Positions 38,067-46,458 of a stretch of 64,000 nt of DNA are shown here, in pieces. The stretch comes from Blastopirellula sediminis (lineage in GTDB: Bacteria > Planctomycetota > Planctomycetia > Pirellulales > Pirellulaceae). A model generated the notes under the pieces. It searched no databases, was not told the DNA's origin, and worked only from the letters and a program-made list of their open reading frames with translations. The translations under genes were made by a program, and so were the position numbers. The stretch lies in assembly GCF_020966755.1 (NCBI RefSeq), contig NZ_JAJKFT010000010.1, positions 372,001 through 436,000 of the forward strand, given 5' to 3'. The stretch's first letter is position 1. Every line of letters starts with the position of its first letter.

Positions 38067-38112
38067 TGGTGCCATGCTCTTGCGGCGTCTTCGCCGGATG
38101 AGCATGTCTTCT
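38067..38112. repeat. Repeat family C, single arm
   Basis: GGTGCCATGCTCTTGCGGCG followed by TCTTCGCCGGATGAGCATGT resembles the arms at 53308-53352 and 53371-53415. It lies between the DUF1501 gene and tRNA-Lys; the rest of this 250-bp space shows nothing else. Confidence 0.55.
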
Positions 38113-38302
38113 CCGAGAGCCATGTCATCATCTGCAGCGGGTAAAGCCCCCCAACACCGGAGGGCAAAAACCCCTTTTTCCGGAATTCGTCCCCAGTGCG
38201 AACCCGGCATTCCCGTAATTTCTCCATTGGATAGCCCAGTGGAGCAGCCCGCCCCCTTGACGGTCCACCGAATATCGCAAAAACTGGCATGTTTCCCGCC
38301 CG

Positions 38303-38374
<72 letters not shown>

Positions 38375-38404
38375 CTTCTAACTCGTTTAGAATCAACCAC
38401 TTAT

Positions 38405-38440
38405 GGCGACACATGCAAAACGCGTGTGTCGCCTTTTTTT
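38405..38440 (+). terminator. Terminator after tRNA-Lys
   Basis: GGCGACACATGC and GCGTGTGTCGCC pair over 12 positions (one G-T) with a 5-base loop, followed by seven T. Confidence 0.85.
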
Positions 38441-38743
38441 GTTGAATTGGATACGAGAAGTTTTCCAAATTAGATACAGAGACACTTTGCCAAACCCCGG
38501 CATTCAGTGCACAAAACGCCTCTGGTCCATTTACCGGATTCCTCCGGTCATGGGCGGCACCGAGCGTCGTTATCAGAAACGGCGTTTCCGTTGGTGAATC
38601 TCGCCGGCACTAAAACGCCAAATTCCAATCTGAATGAGTACCAACTTGTCTCGTTGGAATTACTCGACCTTCCAATGGGTGACAACTAGAATGTCACCCG
38701 AGCTAGTAAATCCTGAGCCCATAGAATCTCGACACTAAGCCCG
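38441..38743. other. Gene-poor left edge of the accessory patch
   Basis: About 300 bp of AT-richer DNA between the tRNA-Lys terminator and the TIGR04255-like gene. Short frames here have no coding character. No copy of the tRNA 3' end was found in it. Confidence 0.4.
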
Positions 38744-39532
38744 ATGGCCAAAACACCTGCGCACAACACCAAGACCGTTCTCAAATACAAAAAAGACTAC
38801 CTGGTAAAAGTCATCGCTCGAATTGACTTCGCAGAACCGCTTGGCCTTCAAAAAGAAGGGCCAACGCGTGACGTCGTGGCGACATTTAAAAAGAAGTTCC
38901 CGATTCCGGAATTGAAGATCTCCACACAAAAGGAAATCGGCGTTGGACTCAATCAAGAGATACTGGAGAAAACCAGTGAAATTCGAGAGTGGGAGTTCAG
39001 TAGCAAATCTCGCCACCAAAAGATTGCCATCTCCGAGAAGAGCTTCGTTTTTTCCTGCAAGAAGTACAACAAGTACAGTTCGCTTAGAGCCGACTTTCTG
39101 AAAATGGCCGACGCAATCTTTGCTGCATACCCGGAAGCCAAAGTGAAGCGTTTAGGGCTCCGGTACGTCGACCACATCGACTTGGATGAACCGCATCCTA
39201 CAAAGTGGGAGAAGTACTTACACAAAGACTTGCTTACGATTTTTAATCTCGCTGATGAACCGCGTTTAATTTCCAGAGCATTTCACGTATTGGAAATACA
39301 ACACGACGACGAGACGCGTCTTCGATTTCAATACGGCATGGCAAACCCGGATTTTCCAGCACGAATCAAGAGAAAGGTCTTCGTGCTCGACATTGATGTA
39401 TTTTCGACATTGCTCCTGGAGCCAAACGAGATACCTGCCCACCTCGACTTATTCCATCACCGAACAAAAGCGGCGTTTGAGCAAGTAATCACTGACGAAC
39501 TGCGAAAAAAGATGGAGGTAGTGTATGGCTGA
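38744..39532 (+). CDS. TIGR04255-like protein
   Basis: A 262-aa protein resembling the sporadically distributed TIGR04255 family. Diagnostic features are the N-terminal VKVIARIDFAEPL, the mid-region KMADAIFAAYPEAKVKRLGLRYVDHIDL (family LRY-N/D-I pattern, residues about 118-150), and the distal VFVLDIDVFSTLL ... IPAHLDLFHHRTKAAFEQVITDELR. No signal peptide or membrane helix. The codon use and lower GC differ from the neighbourhood, which suggests transfer. Its last 8 bases overlap the start of the next gene, so translation is probably coupled. Function of the family is unknown. Confidence 0.8.
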   Translation: MAKTPAHNTKTVLKYKKDYLVKVIARIDFAEPLGLQKEGPTRDVVATFKKKFPIPELKISTQKEIGVGLNQEILEKTSEIREWEFSSKSRHQKIAISEKSFVFSCKKYNKYSSLRADFLKMADAIFAAYPEAKVKRLGLRYVDHIDLDEPHPTKWEKYLHKDLLTIFNLADEPRLISRAFHVLEIQHDDETRLRFQYGMANPDFPARIKRKVFVLDIDVFSTLLLEPNEIPAHLDLFHHRTKAAFEQVITDELRKKMEVVYG

Positions 39533-39719
39533 CGCTGAACCGTTCTCATCGGAATACGTCACTCCGGGCGACTCTGTTATTGCGCCGCGCGCGTCCAATG
39601 TGGCAACCACCAATGCCGCGATGCTCAACTCCGAACAAGAGATACAATCGCAAGCGGAACAACACGGAACCAGCAAACCAAGACGCGTGACTATCAACGC
39701 GGAAATCTGTCATGATTAG
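39525..39719 (+). CDS. Small hypothetical protein (64 aa) of the overlapping cassette
   Basis: This short protein (MADAEPFSSEYVTPGDSVIA ...) is polar and Gln/Ser/Ala-rich and looks disordered in the middle. It overlaps the TIGR04255-like gene by 8 bases at its start and the next gene by 8 bases at its end (ATGATTAG). The double overlap, rather than sequence similarity, is the reason to regard it as real. It could be an antitoxin-like or adaptor protein; nothing in it proves that. Confidence 0.6.
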   Translation: MADAEPFSSEYVTPGDSVIAPRASNVATTNAAMLNSEQEIQSQAEQHGTSKPRRVTINAEICHD

Positions 39720-40299
39720 AGTAAACCGGAGCAAGGGGTCGAGGATTTGTCAGGGAGATATTTTTCGAGACGTTGACCTAATCGAAAGCGTCCATGAGTC
39801 AAACGGCCGCCTGAAGATTAGCAAAATTGCCTTTCCGCTTGCGATTGTGCTCACGCAAGATTGCGATCTTGCCCAAGACTACACTGATCGGTTCTCAAGA
39901 CGGCAGGTATCGAATCAGGACAAGCGACTGTTCTCGGTCCTGGTTGCGCCGCTCTACAATATTGAGCATTTCTACAATGGAGAGCACCTAAGCGAGCTCG
40001 GCATGAAGATGCAGACCGTCAACAAGAAGAAAACCCAGGGAGACTTCCTCCACAACAACCAAACCCCGCGATACCACTATTTGAAGTTTGGTGATGACGT
40101 CCCGATCGTTGACTCGGTAATCGATTTCAAGCACTACTTCTCGGTAAGCGTTGAGTATTTGAAAAAGAAGAAGAACGGTAAGGACTGGGTCTGCAAAGTC
40201 TCCGACCTGTTTCGAGAAGATATTTGCCAACGCTTCGCTGCGTTCCTATCGCGCATTGGCCTTCCAGATCCGCCTCGGCCAAAATTAGAAAAAAAATAA
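39712..40299 (+). CDS. Hypothetical protein with QDCDL motif
   Basis: A 195-aa soluble protein. It opens MIRVNRSKGSRICQGDIFRDV, and contains FPLAIVLTQDCDLAQDYTDRF (residues about 42-62), where Cys and Asp sit in a pattern I have seen in island-borne proteins of unknown function, then a Lys-rich C-terminal tail. I do not recognise an established family. It is the third gene of the overlapping cassette, and probably functions with the TIGR04255-like protein. Confidence 0.65.
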   Translation: MIRVNRSKGSRICQGDIFRDVDLIESVHESNGRLKISKIAFPLAIVLTQDCDLAQDYTDRFSRRQVSNQDKRLFSVLVAPLYNIEHFYNGEHLSELGMKMQTVNKKKTQGDFLHNNQTPRYHYLKFGDDVPIVDSVIDFKHYFSVSVEYLKKKKNGKDWVCKVSDLFREDICQRFAAFLSRIGLPDPPRPKLEKK

Positions 40300-40527
40300 G
40301 CCTGAGTAGTTTTGCCCTCGCGACCTCGATTGTGGATTCGACCCCCGCCCCCACCCCTTAACGCCGCTCGACCGGCGTCGACTGTAAAGTATCAGCCCAA
40401 CGCCGCTCCCACCTTAGCGAGCATGCTCTTTTCCGGCGTTCACGCTTGCTAGCGCCATGCCTCAATCGTAAAGTGTGGGGCATACCAGCGATTTACGTTC
40501 GATCTTTGGAGAGAATATCATTACGGC
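40300..40527. other. Spacer inside the accessory patch
   Basis: About 230 bp between the three-gene cassette and the next coupled pair. It has short imperfect palindromes around 40410-40470 but no coding frame; a promoter for the downstream pair is expected here but not identified. Confidence 0.4.
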
Positions 40528-40647
40528 ATGTCATCAATTCCATTCCAATATCTTGCTTACGACTACTTCGATCCCAATAATCTCAGGCTGATGTCGCTCT
40601 TAGACGCCGCCTTCCATCTCAATCTCGCCAAGATTGGACGACCATGA
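40528..40647 (+). CDS. 39-codon ORF coupled to the PD-(D/E)XK-like gene
   Basis: An ATG at 40528 opens 39 codons (MSSIPFQYLAYDYFDPNNLR ... AKIGRP) ending at TGA 40645-40647, which overlaps the ATG of the next gene as ATGA. It is too short for most gene callers. The overlap suggests translational coupling or a leader peptide; the aromatic composition suggests a real peptide. An upstream GGAG is further away than usual, so confidence is limited. Confidence 0.4.
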   Translation: MSSIPFQYLAYDYFDPNNLRLMSLLDAAFHLNLAKIGRP

Positions 40648-41264
40648 AACAAACGTGGGACAGCGTCATCGCTATCATCGACGAAATGCTGAGTAATTTG
40701 CCGAGGCAAACGACGCACCTAAACGAGCGGCATTTGCACCACTATTTTTCGCACGCGATGCAGTCCGAGCGTCTAATACTGGCGCCGACAATGGATGCGA
40801 CGTTCCATCCCGAATGGCCCACTTACAAGGAATCCGCCGGTATCAGATACGGAAAATACATAAAGGTGAAAGAGCATTACATGCCAACGACGAATGGAAA
40901 GCAGGGCGGATTTCTTGACTTCGCGATTGGAGGCTATGAAGCTCCGGAAATCGCGATCGAGTTCAAGCTGCTCGCGAGTTGGAAAGGAGAGCCTGTCGCC
41001 TTCGATTTTCTCAAGCTACTGGATCGAAGGAACCCGTTTAAGCGCGTCGTTCAGCAAACCGTCGTGCTCCGGCCGAAGGGCGTTTCGCAGGCGGGCAGCA
41101 AGGCTTCTTTCAAACGCGCAATCGAAGCAACCTATGAAAAAGCCTCCGAGCGATTGGCGGATGACTTTGACAACGCGCGCCAACGACATTTTGTAATAAC
41201 TGAACTTGGCAATGACGTACGACATTGGCGCCTAGTGAACGACGGCAAGTTCGTTGAGTCCTAG
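40644..41264 (+). CDS. Hypothetical protein with PD-(D/E)XK-like motif
   Basis: A 206-aa soluble protein. The stretch GGFLDFAIGGYEAPEIAIEFKLL (about residues 90-112) has the Asp ... Glu-x-Lys arrangement of the PD-(D/E)XK nuclease fold, followed by a helix with FLKLLDRRNPFKR and VVQQTVVLRP strands. It may be a nuclease or a related non-catalytic domain. It starts in the ATGA overlap with the small ORF and is followed by the SUKH-like gene after 45 bp. The neighbourhood is consistent with a mobile or defence gene cluster. Confidence 0.65.
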   Translation: MKQTWDSVIAIIDEMLSNLPRQTTHLNERHLHHYFSHAMQSERLILAPTMDATFHPEWPTYKESAGIRYGKYIKVKEHYMPTTNGKQGGFLDFAIGGYEAPEIAIEFKLLASWKGEPVAFDFLKLLDRRNPFKRVVQQTVVLRPKGVSQAGSKASFKRAIEATYEKASERLADDFDNARQRHFVITELGNDVRHWRLVNDGKFVES

Positions 41265-41309
41265 AGACGACAGTCTTATCGCGCGAAGGTAACAAAATCG
41301 GTAAAAGAA

Positions 41310-41807
41310 ATGGGTAGAAATTACGAAGCGGCGATCGCCGGATTGAGAGACGCCGGTTGGGATGTACAGGAAACTGCCGTTGATCGTCCACTGCCCGATT
41401 TTTTTCTCGCGCGGTATCCGTGGCTACCTTCCGACATTCGGCAGTTTATCGCCGGTACGATTCGGGTCGTTTCGCCTGACGAAACTTCTTGGTTTATGAC
41501 GAGCGCGGAACTCGCAGGAGACTCCGGCTCTGCGTTTCTCTGGAACCAATGGGAACTCGACTCCCTGGAGGTCGCGGCGGAGGACGCCGATTGGCGACAA
41601 TCCATCGTCGAATTCTGGGACAATCATTGCCCGCTGATATTGTCGGTCAAAAACGGCTACGCCCATCTCAGCGTGCGAAAGCGCGACTTGGCGATCGTAG
41701 CGGGCGGCGAACCGGAGTATGAGGAAGTCGCGGTCGTAGCGGATAGTCTCGATGCGCTACGACAAAAGATCACGCAGAGGGATGAGGCGATTTCGCTTTA
41801 CGTTTAG
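41310..41807 (+). CDS. SMI1/KNR4 (SUKH)-like protein
   Basis: A 165-aa protein with a plausible SUKH fold: a first part with SWFMTSAELAGDSGSAFLWNQWELDSLEVAA and then SIVEFWDNHCPLILSVKNGYAHLSVRKR, where the FWD-H-P ... NGYA pattern is the family hallmark. Such proteins in bacteria often serve as immunity proteins to polymorphic toxins, but no toxin gene is adjacent. The ATG at 41310 follows GTAAAAGAA. Its composition is closer to that of the host genome than the preceding genes. Confidence 0.65.
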   Translation: MGRNYEAAIAGLRDAGWDVQETAVDRPLPDFFLARYPWLPSDIRQFIAGTIRVVSPDETSWFMTSAELAGDSGSAFLWNQWELDSLEVAAEDADWRQSIVEFWDNHCPLILSVKNGYAHLSVRKRDLAIVAGGEPEYEEVAVVADSLDALRQKITQRDEAISLYV

Positions 41808-41952
41808 CAGTGGATGGTAGGGGAAAACTGGCGAAATTGTTGCAGCCGCTAACCACTATAAAATTGCCAAAACAATGGACGGCGGAGTGAACGTCGCGAT
41901 AGACTGCCCCTAGAGAAACTCCCCCATCCATTCGTTCTGAAACGGTATAGCG

Positions 41953-42723
41953 ATGAGTGCCCAGCGAACCTTCTTCGCGGCGATGCTGTCGCTCGCATTC
42001 GGACTGTTGGCGCCGCTCGCCTCCGCCGAGCCTGATTCCGCCCCGAGCGATCAAGCTCCCAGCATCCTCGCTCAGCTGGCCAAGTCGTCGGCCGAAGCGG
42101 CGCAGAACTTCCCCAAGTCCGACAATCCCAAAGCGGACTACGGCGTGCAAGCGGATGCTGGATGGAAGATCGTCCAGCAATACCTTGATAGCAAAGATCG
42201 GAATGACGATCGGCTGGTCGAGGAACTTCGCCTTGATTTTCAGCGCAATCAATATCGCGGCGTCAGAAACGACATCCTCTTCGCCCTGATCGCGAAGGAC
42301 GACGACGCAGCGCTGACTGCGGTTTTGGCGGTCAATTGTCCGGAGGATCGGATGGGACTGGGTCAGGCGATTGAAGGGGCGATCGCCATTTCGGACCAGC
42401 CGGCCATGAAGCGACGAGGAATGCTGGTGCTGTGCGATGCGTGGGAACGCTCGAAGTCGGAAGCCAATCGCGAGCGGATCGTCGCTGCGCTGCGGCGCGG
42501 CTTTCGGCCGATGGGGCTGAACGTGGAGAAGGACGCGCCGTTCATCAAGAGCGTGCGTCAGTGGGTCGCCAACGAACAACCAAAGTTCGCGTTTAATCCC
42601 GACTACGCGCTCAAAGGGAGTGCGCCGTTCATGCGTCCGGACGAGATTCCGCTCTATTTGCCGGCGTCGGCGATCAAGCCGCCGCCGACGCGAACCGTTG
42701 CGCCGCCGACCTTCACGAAGTAG
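41953..42723 (+). CDS. Secreted hypothetical protein
   Basis: A 256-aa protein with a signal peptide (FFAAMLSLAFGLLAPLASA). The body is helical and polar (LAKSSAEAAQNFPKSDNPKADYG ... WKIVQQYLDS ... VEELRLDFQRNQYRGVRNDILFALIA), with a Pro-rich C terminus (IKPPPTRTVAPPTF). No family recognised. It stands alone at the right border of the accessory patch; its composition matches the host. Confidence 0.72.
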   Translation: MSAQRTFFAAMLSLAFGLLAPLASAEPDSAPSDQAPSILAQLAKSSAEAAQNFPKSDNPKADYGVQADAGWKIVQQYLDSKDRNDDRLVEELRLDFQRNQYRGVRNDILFALIAKDDDAALTAVLAVNCPEDRMGLGQAIEGAIAISDQPAMKRRGMLVLCDAWERSKSEANRERIVAALRRGFRPMGLNVEKDAPFIKSVRQWVANEQPKFAFNPDYALKGSAPFMRPDEIPLYLPASAIKPPPTRTVAPPTFTK

Positions 42724-42749
42724 GCTGCGTGGGACGATGGGTTTGCGAC

Positions 42750-42780
42750 CGCATTTCCCTCGCTTGCGCTTCGGGCTACT
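42750..42780. repeat. Repeat family B, single copy
   Basis: GCATTTCCCTCGCTTGCGCT followed by TCGGGCTACT, just before the stop of the convergent gene; nearly identical to 46404-46435. Confidence 0.6.
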
Positions 42781-44080
42781 ATTGGGGCGCGTTGTTCGGT
42801 TTCGCCGGCGGCAGCGCGTAGTACGCTACCTCCGCAAAGAAGAACTCCGCCATGTTTAGTTTGGCGTAGTCGTAATGGCGGATCGCGGCTTGGACTGGTT
42901 CGTACCCTTCTTCGTATCCGGCCAGGGCGATGATTGCGGCGGCGGCCAGCGGGTTTCGCATCCGGGCGACTTCGTAGTACTTACGCTCGCCCAGGACTTT
43001 CGGGTCTCGCTTGGAGGCCATCTTTTCGGCGTCGGCTTGGGTCGTTTGGGGGAACCAGTCGGGATAGCCTTCGCGCCAGCGAGCATGGCCGAAGACTTTG
43101 TCGTCGTTGTTGTCGAACGTTGCGTAGTCGCCGATCACGGCCTGGGCGCCTTGGGCGTTGATGGCGAGCGCGGCGCGGTATTGACTTTGAACCTGTTCGT
43201 CCGTTTCCCACTCGGCGAGTTTCGCCAGCGCTCCTTGCGAACCGACGTAGATCCAGAGCTGGCCCCGATCGATGTTCTTGATCTGTTCGCGGTCGTAAGG
43301 ATAGCCGGCGGCGCAGACTTCGATGCGGGTCTTGCCGCTATCGACGAATCGTTCTTGCGCGGCGGCGTGATAGCGTTCGAGCCAGACCGGTTCGCCGGTG
43401 ACCTGGTGCATCGCTTTCAGAATGTGGAGATACATGACCGCCCCATGATGTCGGTCCAGCTTGAAGTCGCCGCGAAATTCCCCCGCGAACGCCCCATCGC
43501 ACGGGCACTTCCAGTCAGCCGCTTCCAACGCATTGGCGACTTCAACCATCTTGGCGACGACGACCTTACGCTCTTCGTCCGTAGGAATGCCGCTGTTGGC
43601 GTACGCTTCCATCCCATAAAACCAAGGGTGGGTCTGATCCTGCGAGCCGAGCGGGTAGTGACACTTTCCATCGGTTCCAACGCCGCGAGCGATAAAGCCA
43701 GGAACGTCTGAGACCGACGCACACTTCAATAATCCCGTGGCCAGTCGCTTCGCCTCTTCGCGATCGGCGGCGGCTCCAGTGCGGCGAGCCCGCTCGCAGA
43801 TCGCCACCAGATAGGTGCCGGTGAACATCGGCCCGTTCTCAATCGGGCTCCACCAGCCGATCGAGTTGGGGCGGCCCAACTCACAATCCTCAGGCGTCGG
43901 CAACTCCCCCACGTAATCGTGGATCAGCCCATCGGCGACGATGAACTTGCTCCAGAGCGTCGCGTGAGCCTGCTCTACTGCGGCGCCAACCGTCCTTGTT
44001 GACGGCTCATCCGCCAAGCCGGACTGACACAGAAGCGCCGCTACGGCGAACAGGAAGAATAGGCGTTTCATGGATTCCAT
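42779..44080 (-). CDS. Secreted hypothetical protein of a pectin-related pair
   Basis: A 433-aa protein with signal peptide (MKRLFFLFAVAALLCQSGLA; an ATG at 44071 is an alternative start). The body has the repeated helical pattern of alpha/alpha-toroid carbohydrate enzymes (HATLWSKFIVADGLIHDYVG, WWSPIENGPMFTGTYLVAICERARR, KLDRHHGAVMYLHILKAMHQVTGEPVWLERY), but I cannot name a family or catalytic residues. It lies 61 bp downstream of the lyase/esterase gene on the same strand, so it may be an unrecognised pectin-fragment hydrolase. Confident as a gene, not as to function. Confidence 0.75.
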   Translation of the reverse strand: MESMKRLFFLFAVAALLCQSGLADEPSTRTVGAAVEQAHATLWSKFIVADGLIHDYVGELPTPEDCELGRPNSIGWWSPIENGPMFTGTYLVAICERARRTGAAADREEAKRLATGLLKCASVSDVPGFIARGVGTDGKCHYPLGSQDQTHPWFYGMEAYANSGIPTDEERKVVVAKMVEVANALEAADWKCPCDGAFAGEFRGDFKLDRHHGAVMYLHILKAMHQVTGEPVWLERYHAAAQERFVDSGKTRIEVCAAGYPYDREQIKNIDRGQLWIYVGSQGALAKLAEWETDEQVQSQYRAALAINAQGAQAVIGDYATFDNNDDKVFGHARWREGYPDWFPQTTQADAEKMASKRDPKVLGERKYYEVARMRNPLAAAAIIALAGYEEGYEPVQAAIRHYDYAKLNMAEFFFAEVAYYALPPAKPNNAPQ

Positions 44081-44141
44081 CGCTTCTGAAGGGAATGTTG
44101 CCTGGGCTTTCTAGAATGCGCCGCTAAGCGGAAGTCGAACC

Positions 44142-46280
44142 TTACTCACCGGCCGTGGATGCCAGGTATGCTTCCAAGTTGGTGTACCCGTCCGCATCGC
44201 GATCGAGATTGCCGTCGGCTGCGTTCTGCGGATCGAGCTGATTGGCTTGCTCCCACGCGTCGGGCATCCCATCCTGATCGGTATCCCAGTCGGCGCCGCG
44301 GCGGACGACGGGGTAGTCTTCCCAGCCGCCGACATCGGCTTGCGAATCGGGGAGGCCGGGCAAGTCGGTCTGGCTGCCGCGATAGCGACACTCGCCCGTT
44401 ATCACTTCCTGAATGATCCGGGCGTCATGCTGATCTGGTTGTGGGCGGTTACAGCCGACGTCGGCCAGCACCGACTCGTAGGCTTCGGCGGCCGATTGCG
44501 TACGAACATGCGGTTCGAAGAAGGGGTGATCGACCACGTAATCTTCAAGCGGCGTCTTCGGCCACGGGTAAAAGCCTGCGAGGGGATCGCCCGCTTCCGC
44601 GTGTCCCGGCAAAACGTTTCCGGCGATGAAGTATTGTTGCGGTCCGTAGAGATGCACCCACTCAAGCTCGGGACGAATGGCGAAGAACTTCTGCGTCGCC
44701 GGCCCCGGCTTGTAGTAGTTATTGACGAACTGCACGCGAGCCGCACCGCCATCGGTGGCCCGATCCTTCCAGTTGAAAACGACATTGTTGCGGAGATCGA
44801 GCCAGCCGGTATGCCGCTTCGCTTTGTCGAGACCGCCGGCGAGACTCCAATTGCGACCGGCGCAATCGGCGAGCAAATTGTGATGAAAGCTTCCGATCAT
44901 GCCGCCGATGCTCGCGGCGTAACCATGCTGCGTCCCCGGCGGATATTTGCGGTGTCCGGCGGCGTTAAGCGCTTCGGAGATCAACGTCCGCTGCAGCGTA
45001 ATGTTCTTCGCGCCGCGCGAACTGAACGCTTCGTCGATCGTCCAACTGATCGAGCAGTGATCGATGATGCAATGATCGCTGTAGGCCATCCCCATCCCGT
45101 CGAGCGTTTGGCCAGAGATGTCGCCGGGACGAACTCGCAGGTGGCGAATGATGACATCATGCGTGCCATAGAGCCCAAAGTTGTACTTCCGCAGGCAGAT
45201 CCCTTTCGCCGGCGCGGTCTGTCCAGCGATGGTCAGATACGGATTGCGAACGACCAGCGGCGACTCGAGCGTGATCAGCCCTGAAATGTCGAAGATGACC
45301 GTACGCGGACCTTCCGCTTCAACCGCTTCGCGCAAAGTGCCGGGCCCATGATCGTTCAGATTGGTGACGTGCAGGACGCGGCCGCTGCGACCACCTTGGG
45401 CGAAACGCCCGTAGCCTTCGGCGGTGGGAAAAGCGAGCAAGGTTCGCGGCGTCGAGTTCGCATCGCCGCTACGAGAGACCTTCGCATCTGTGAGAAAGTC
45501 TTTTAGCGAACAGTCCTGCAGCCCCTGAATGCCTTCCACGACGCAGGCCGCGTTGATAACGGCGCCGGGCTTGGTGGTGTGGGTCCAGTCTTCTTTGGTA
45601 AACAGATCCGCGTCGACCTTCGCTTCGCCGAGCTGTTCGTAACGGGCGGCGACCAATTCATTCAGGTCGAGAAAGTGGGCGCCGGCTTGCTGCGCGGCTT
45701 CGCGGGCCCAAAGTCCGTAGTCTTTGTCGGCGCGAATGACGCGGCCCTTTTCCCAGCGATCGCGGGGAACGGGAGAGAGTACGATCGGGATCGCTCCTTT
45801 CGCTTTGGCGTCGGCGATGTACTTGCGGAGATACCAGCCGTAGCTGTGGACCGTTTCCTGCTTGCCGGTCGCTTCGACGACGCCGTCCACGCTCTCGTCG
45901 CCGTTCCCTTTGATCGAAGCGCGGGGGCGATCACCCTTGAACATCTCGCCGCTGTCGTTGTGCCCGAACTGCATCATCACGAAGTCGCCGCCACGCAACC
46001 GAGCGAGCGACTTCTCCCACAGCCCTTCGGTCAGATAGGTGCGACTGCTGCGGCCGCCGAGGGCGCGGTTCTCGATTTCAATCCGTTTGGTATCGAAATG
46101 GGGAGCGATGACCTGGCCCCAACCAAACAGCCCGCCGTCTCCCTTGCCGCTCCCGTTCTTTACGGTCGAATCGCCGATCAAGACGAGCCGCGGCAGAGGA
46201 TTGTCGTCGGCGCGACAGGTCGTCGCGAAGAGAGAGGCGACGAATAGCGAGAAAACAATGTTCCTGGCGAAGCGGACCAT
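44142..46280 (-). CDS. Secreted SGNH esterase-pectate lyase fusion
   Basis: A 712-aa two-domain pectin-degrading protein. After a signal peptide comes an SGNH/GDSL domain of rhamnogalacturonan acetylesterase type (CE12-like): GDST at 36-39 (nucleophile Ser38), GHND at 106-109 and the DWTH Asp/His pair at 231-234. From about residue 290 a pectate lyase (PL1-like) beta-helix follows: FPTAEGYGRFAQGGRSGRVLHVTNLNDHGPGTLREA, YSDHCIIDHCSISWTIDEAFS. The C terminus has a calcium-binding-like repeat (DTDQDGMPDAWEQA, DRDADGYTNLEAYL). One polypeptide thus could both de-esterify and cleave pectin. The ATG at 46280 has CAGGAG upstream. Confidence 0.9.
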   Translation of the reverse strand: MVRFARNIVFSLFVASLFATTCRADDNPLPRLVLIGDSTVKNGSGKGDGGLFGWGQVIAPHFDTKRIEIENRALGGRSSRTYLTEGLWEKSLARLRGGDFVMMQFGHNDSGEMFKGDRPRASIKGNGDESVDGVVEATGKQETVHSYGWYLRKYIADAKAKGAIPIVLSPVPRDRWEKGRVIRADKDYGLWAREAAQQAGAHFLDLNELVAARYEQLGEAKVDADLFTKEDWTHTTKPGAVINAACVVEGIQGLQDCSLKDFLTDAKVSRSGDANSTPRTLLAFPTAEGYGRFAQGGRSGRVLHVTNLNDHGPGTLREAVEAEGPRTVIFDISGLITLESPLVVRNPYLTIAGQTAPAKGICLRKYNFGLYGTHDVIIRHLRVRPGDISGQTLDGMGMAYSDHCIIDHCSISWTIDEAFSSRGAKNITLQRTLISEALNAAGHRKYPPGTQHGYAASIGGMIGSFHHNLLADCAGRNWSLAGGLDKAKRHTGWLDLRNNVVFNWKDRATDGGAARVQFVNNYYKPGPATQKFFAIRPELEWVHLYGPQQYFIAGNVLPGHAEAGDPLAGFYPWPKTPLEDYVVDHPFFEPHVRTQSAAEAYESVLADVGCNRPQPDQHDARIIQEVITGECRYRGSQTDLPGLPDSQADVGGWEDYPVVRRGADWDTDQDGMPDAWEQANQLDPQNAADGNLDRDADGYTNLEAYLASTAGE

Positions 46281-46403
46281 CGTCGACTCCTGAGCTGAGG
46301 GGCTTTGAAACTTGCGCGTTTGGGGCCCCTCTATTCTCGGCTCGATGGTGGGCGATCGCAACATGGCGATGATATTGCGCCGGCGGCTGCGGTGGGTTGC
46401 AGC

Positions 46404-46435
46404 CGCATTTCCCTCGCTTGCGCTTCGGGCTACTA
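46404..46435. repeat. Repeat family B, single copy
   Basis: GCATTTCCCTCGCTTGCGCT followed by TCGGGCTACT; almost identical to the copy at 42750-42780, with the gene pair between them. Confidence 0.6.
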
Positions 46436-46458
46436 TTTCGCGCGGCGGCGTTTTTCAC

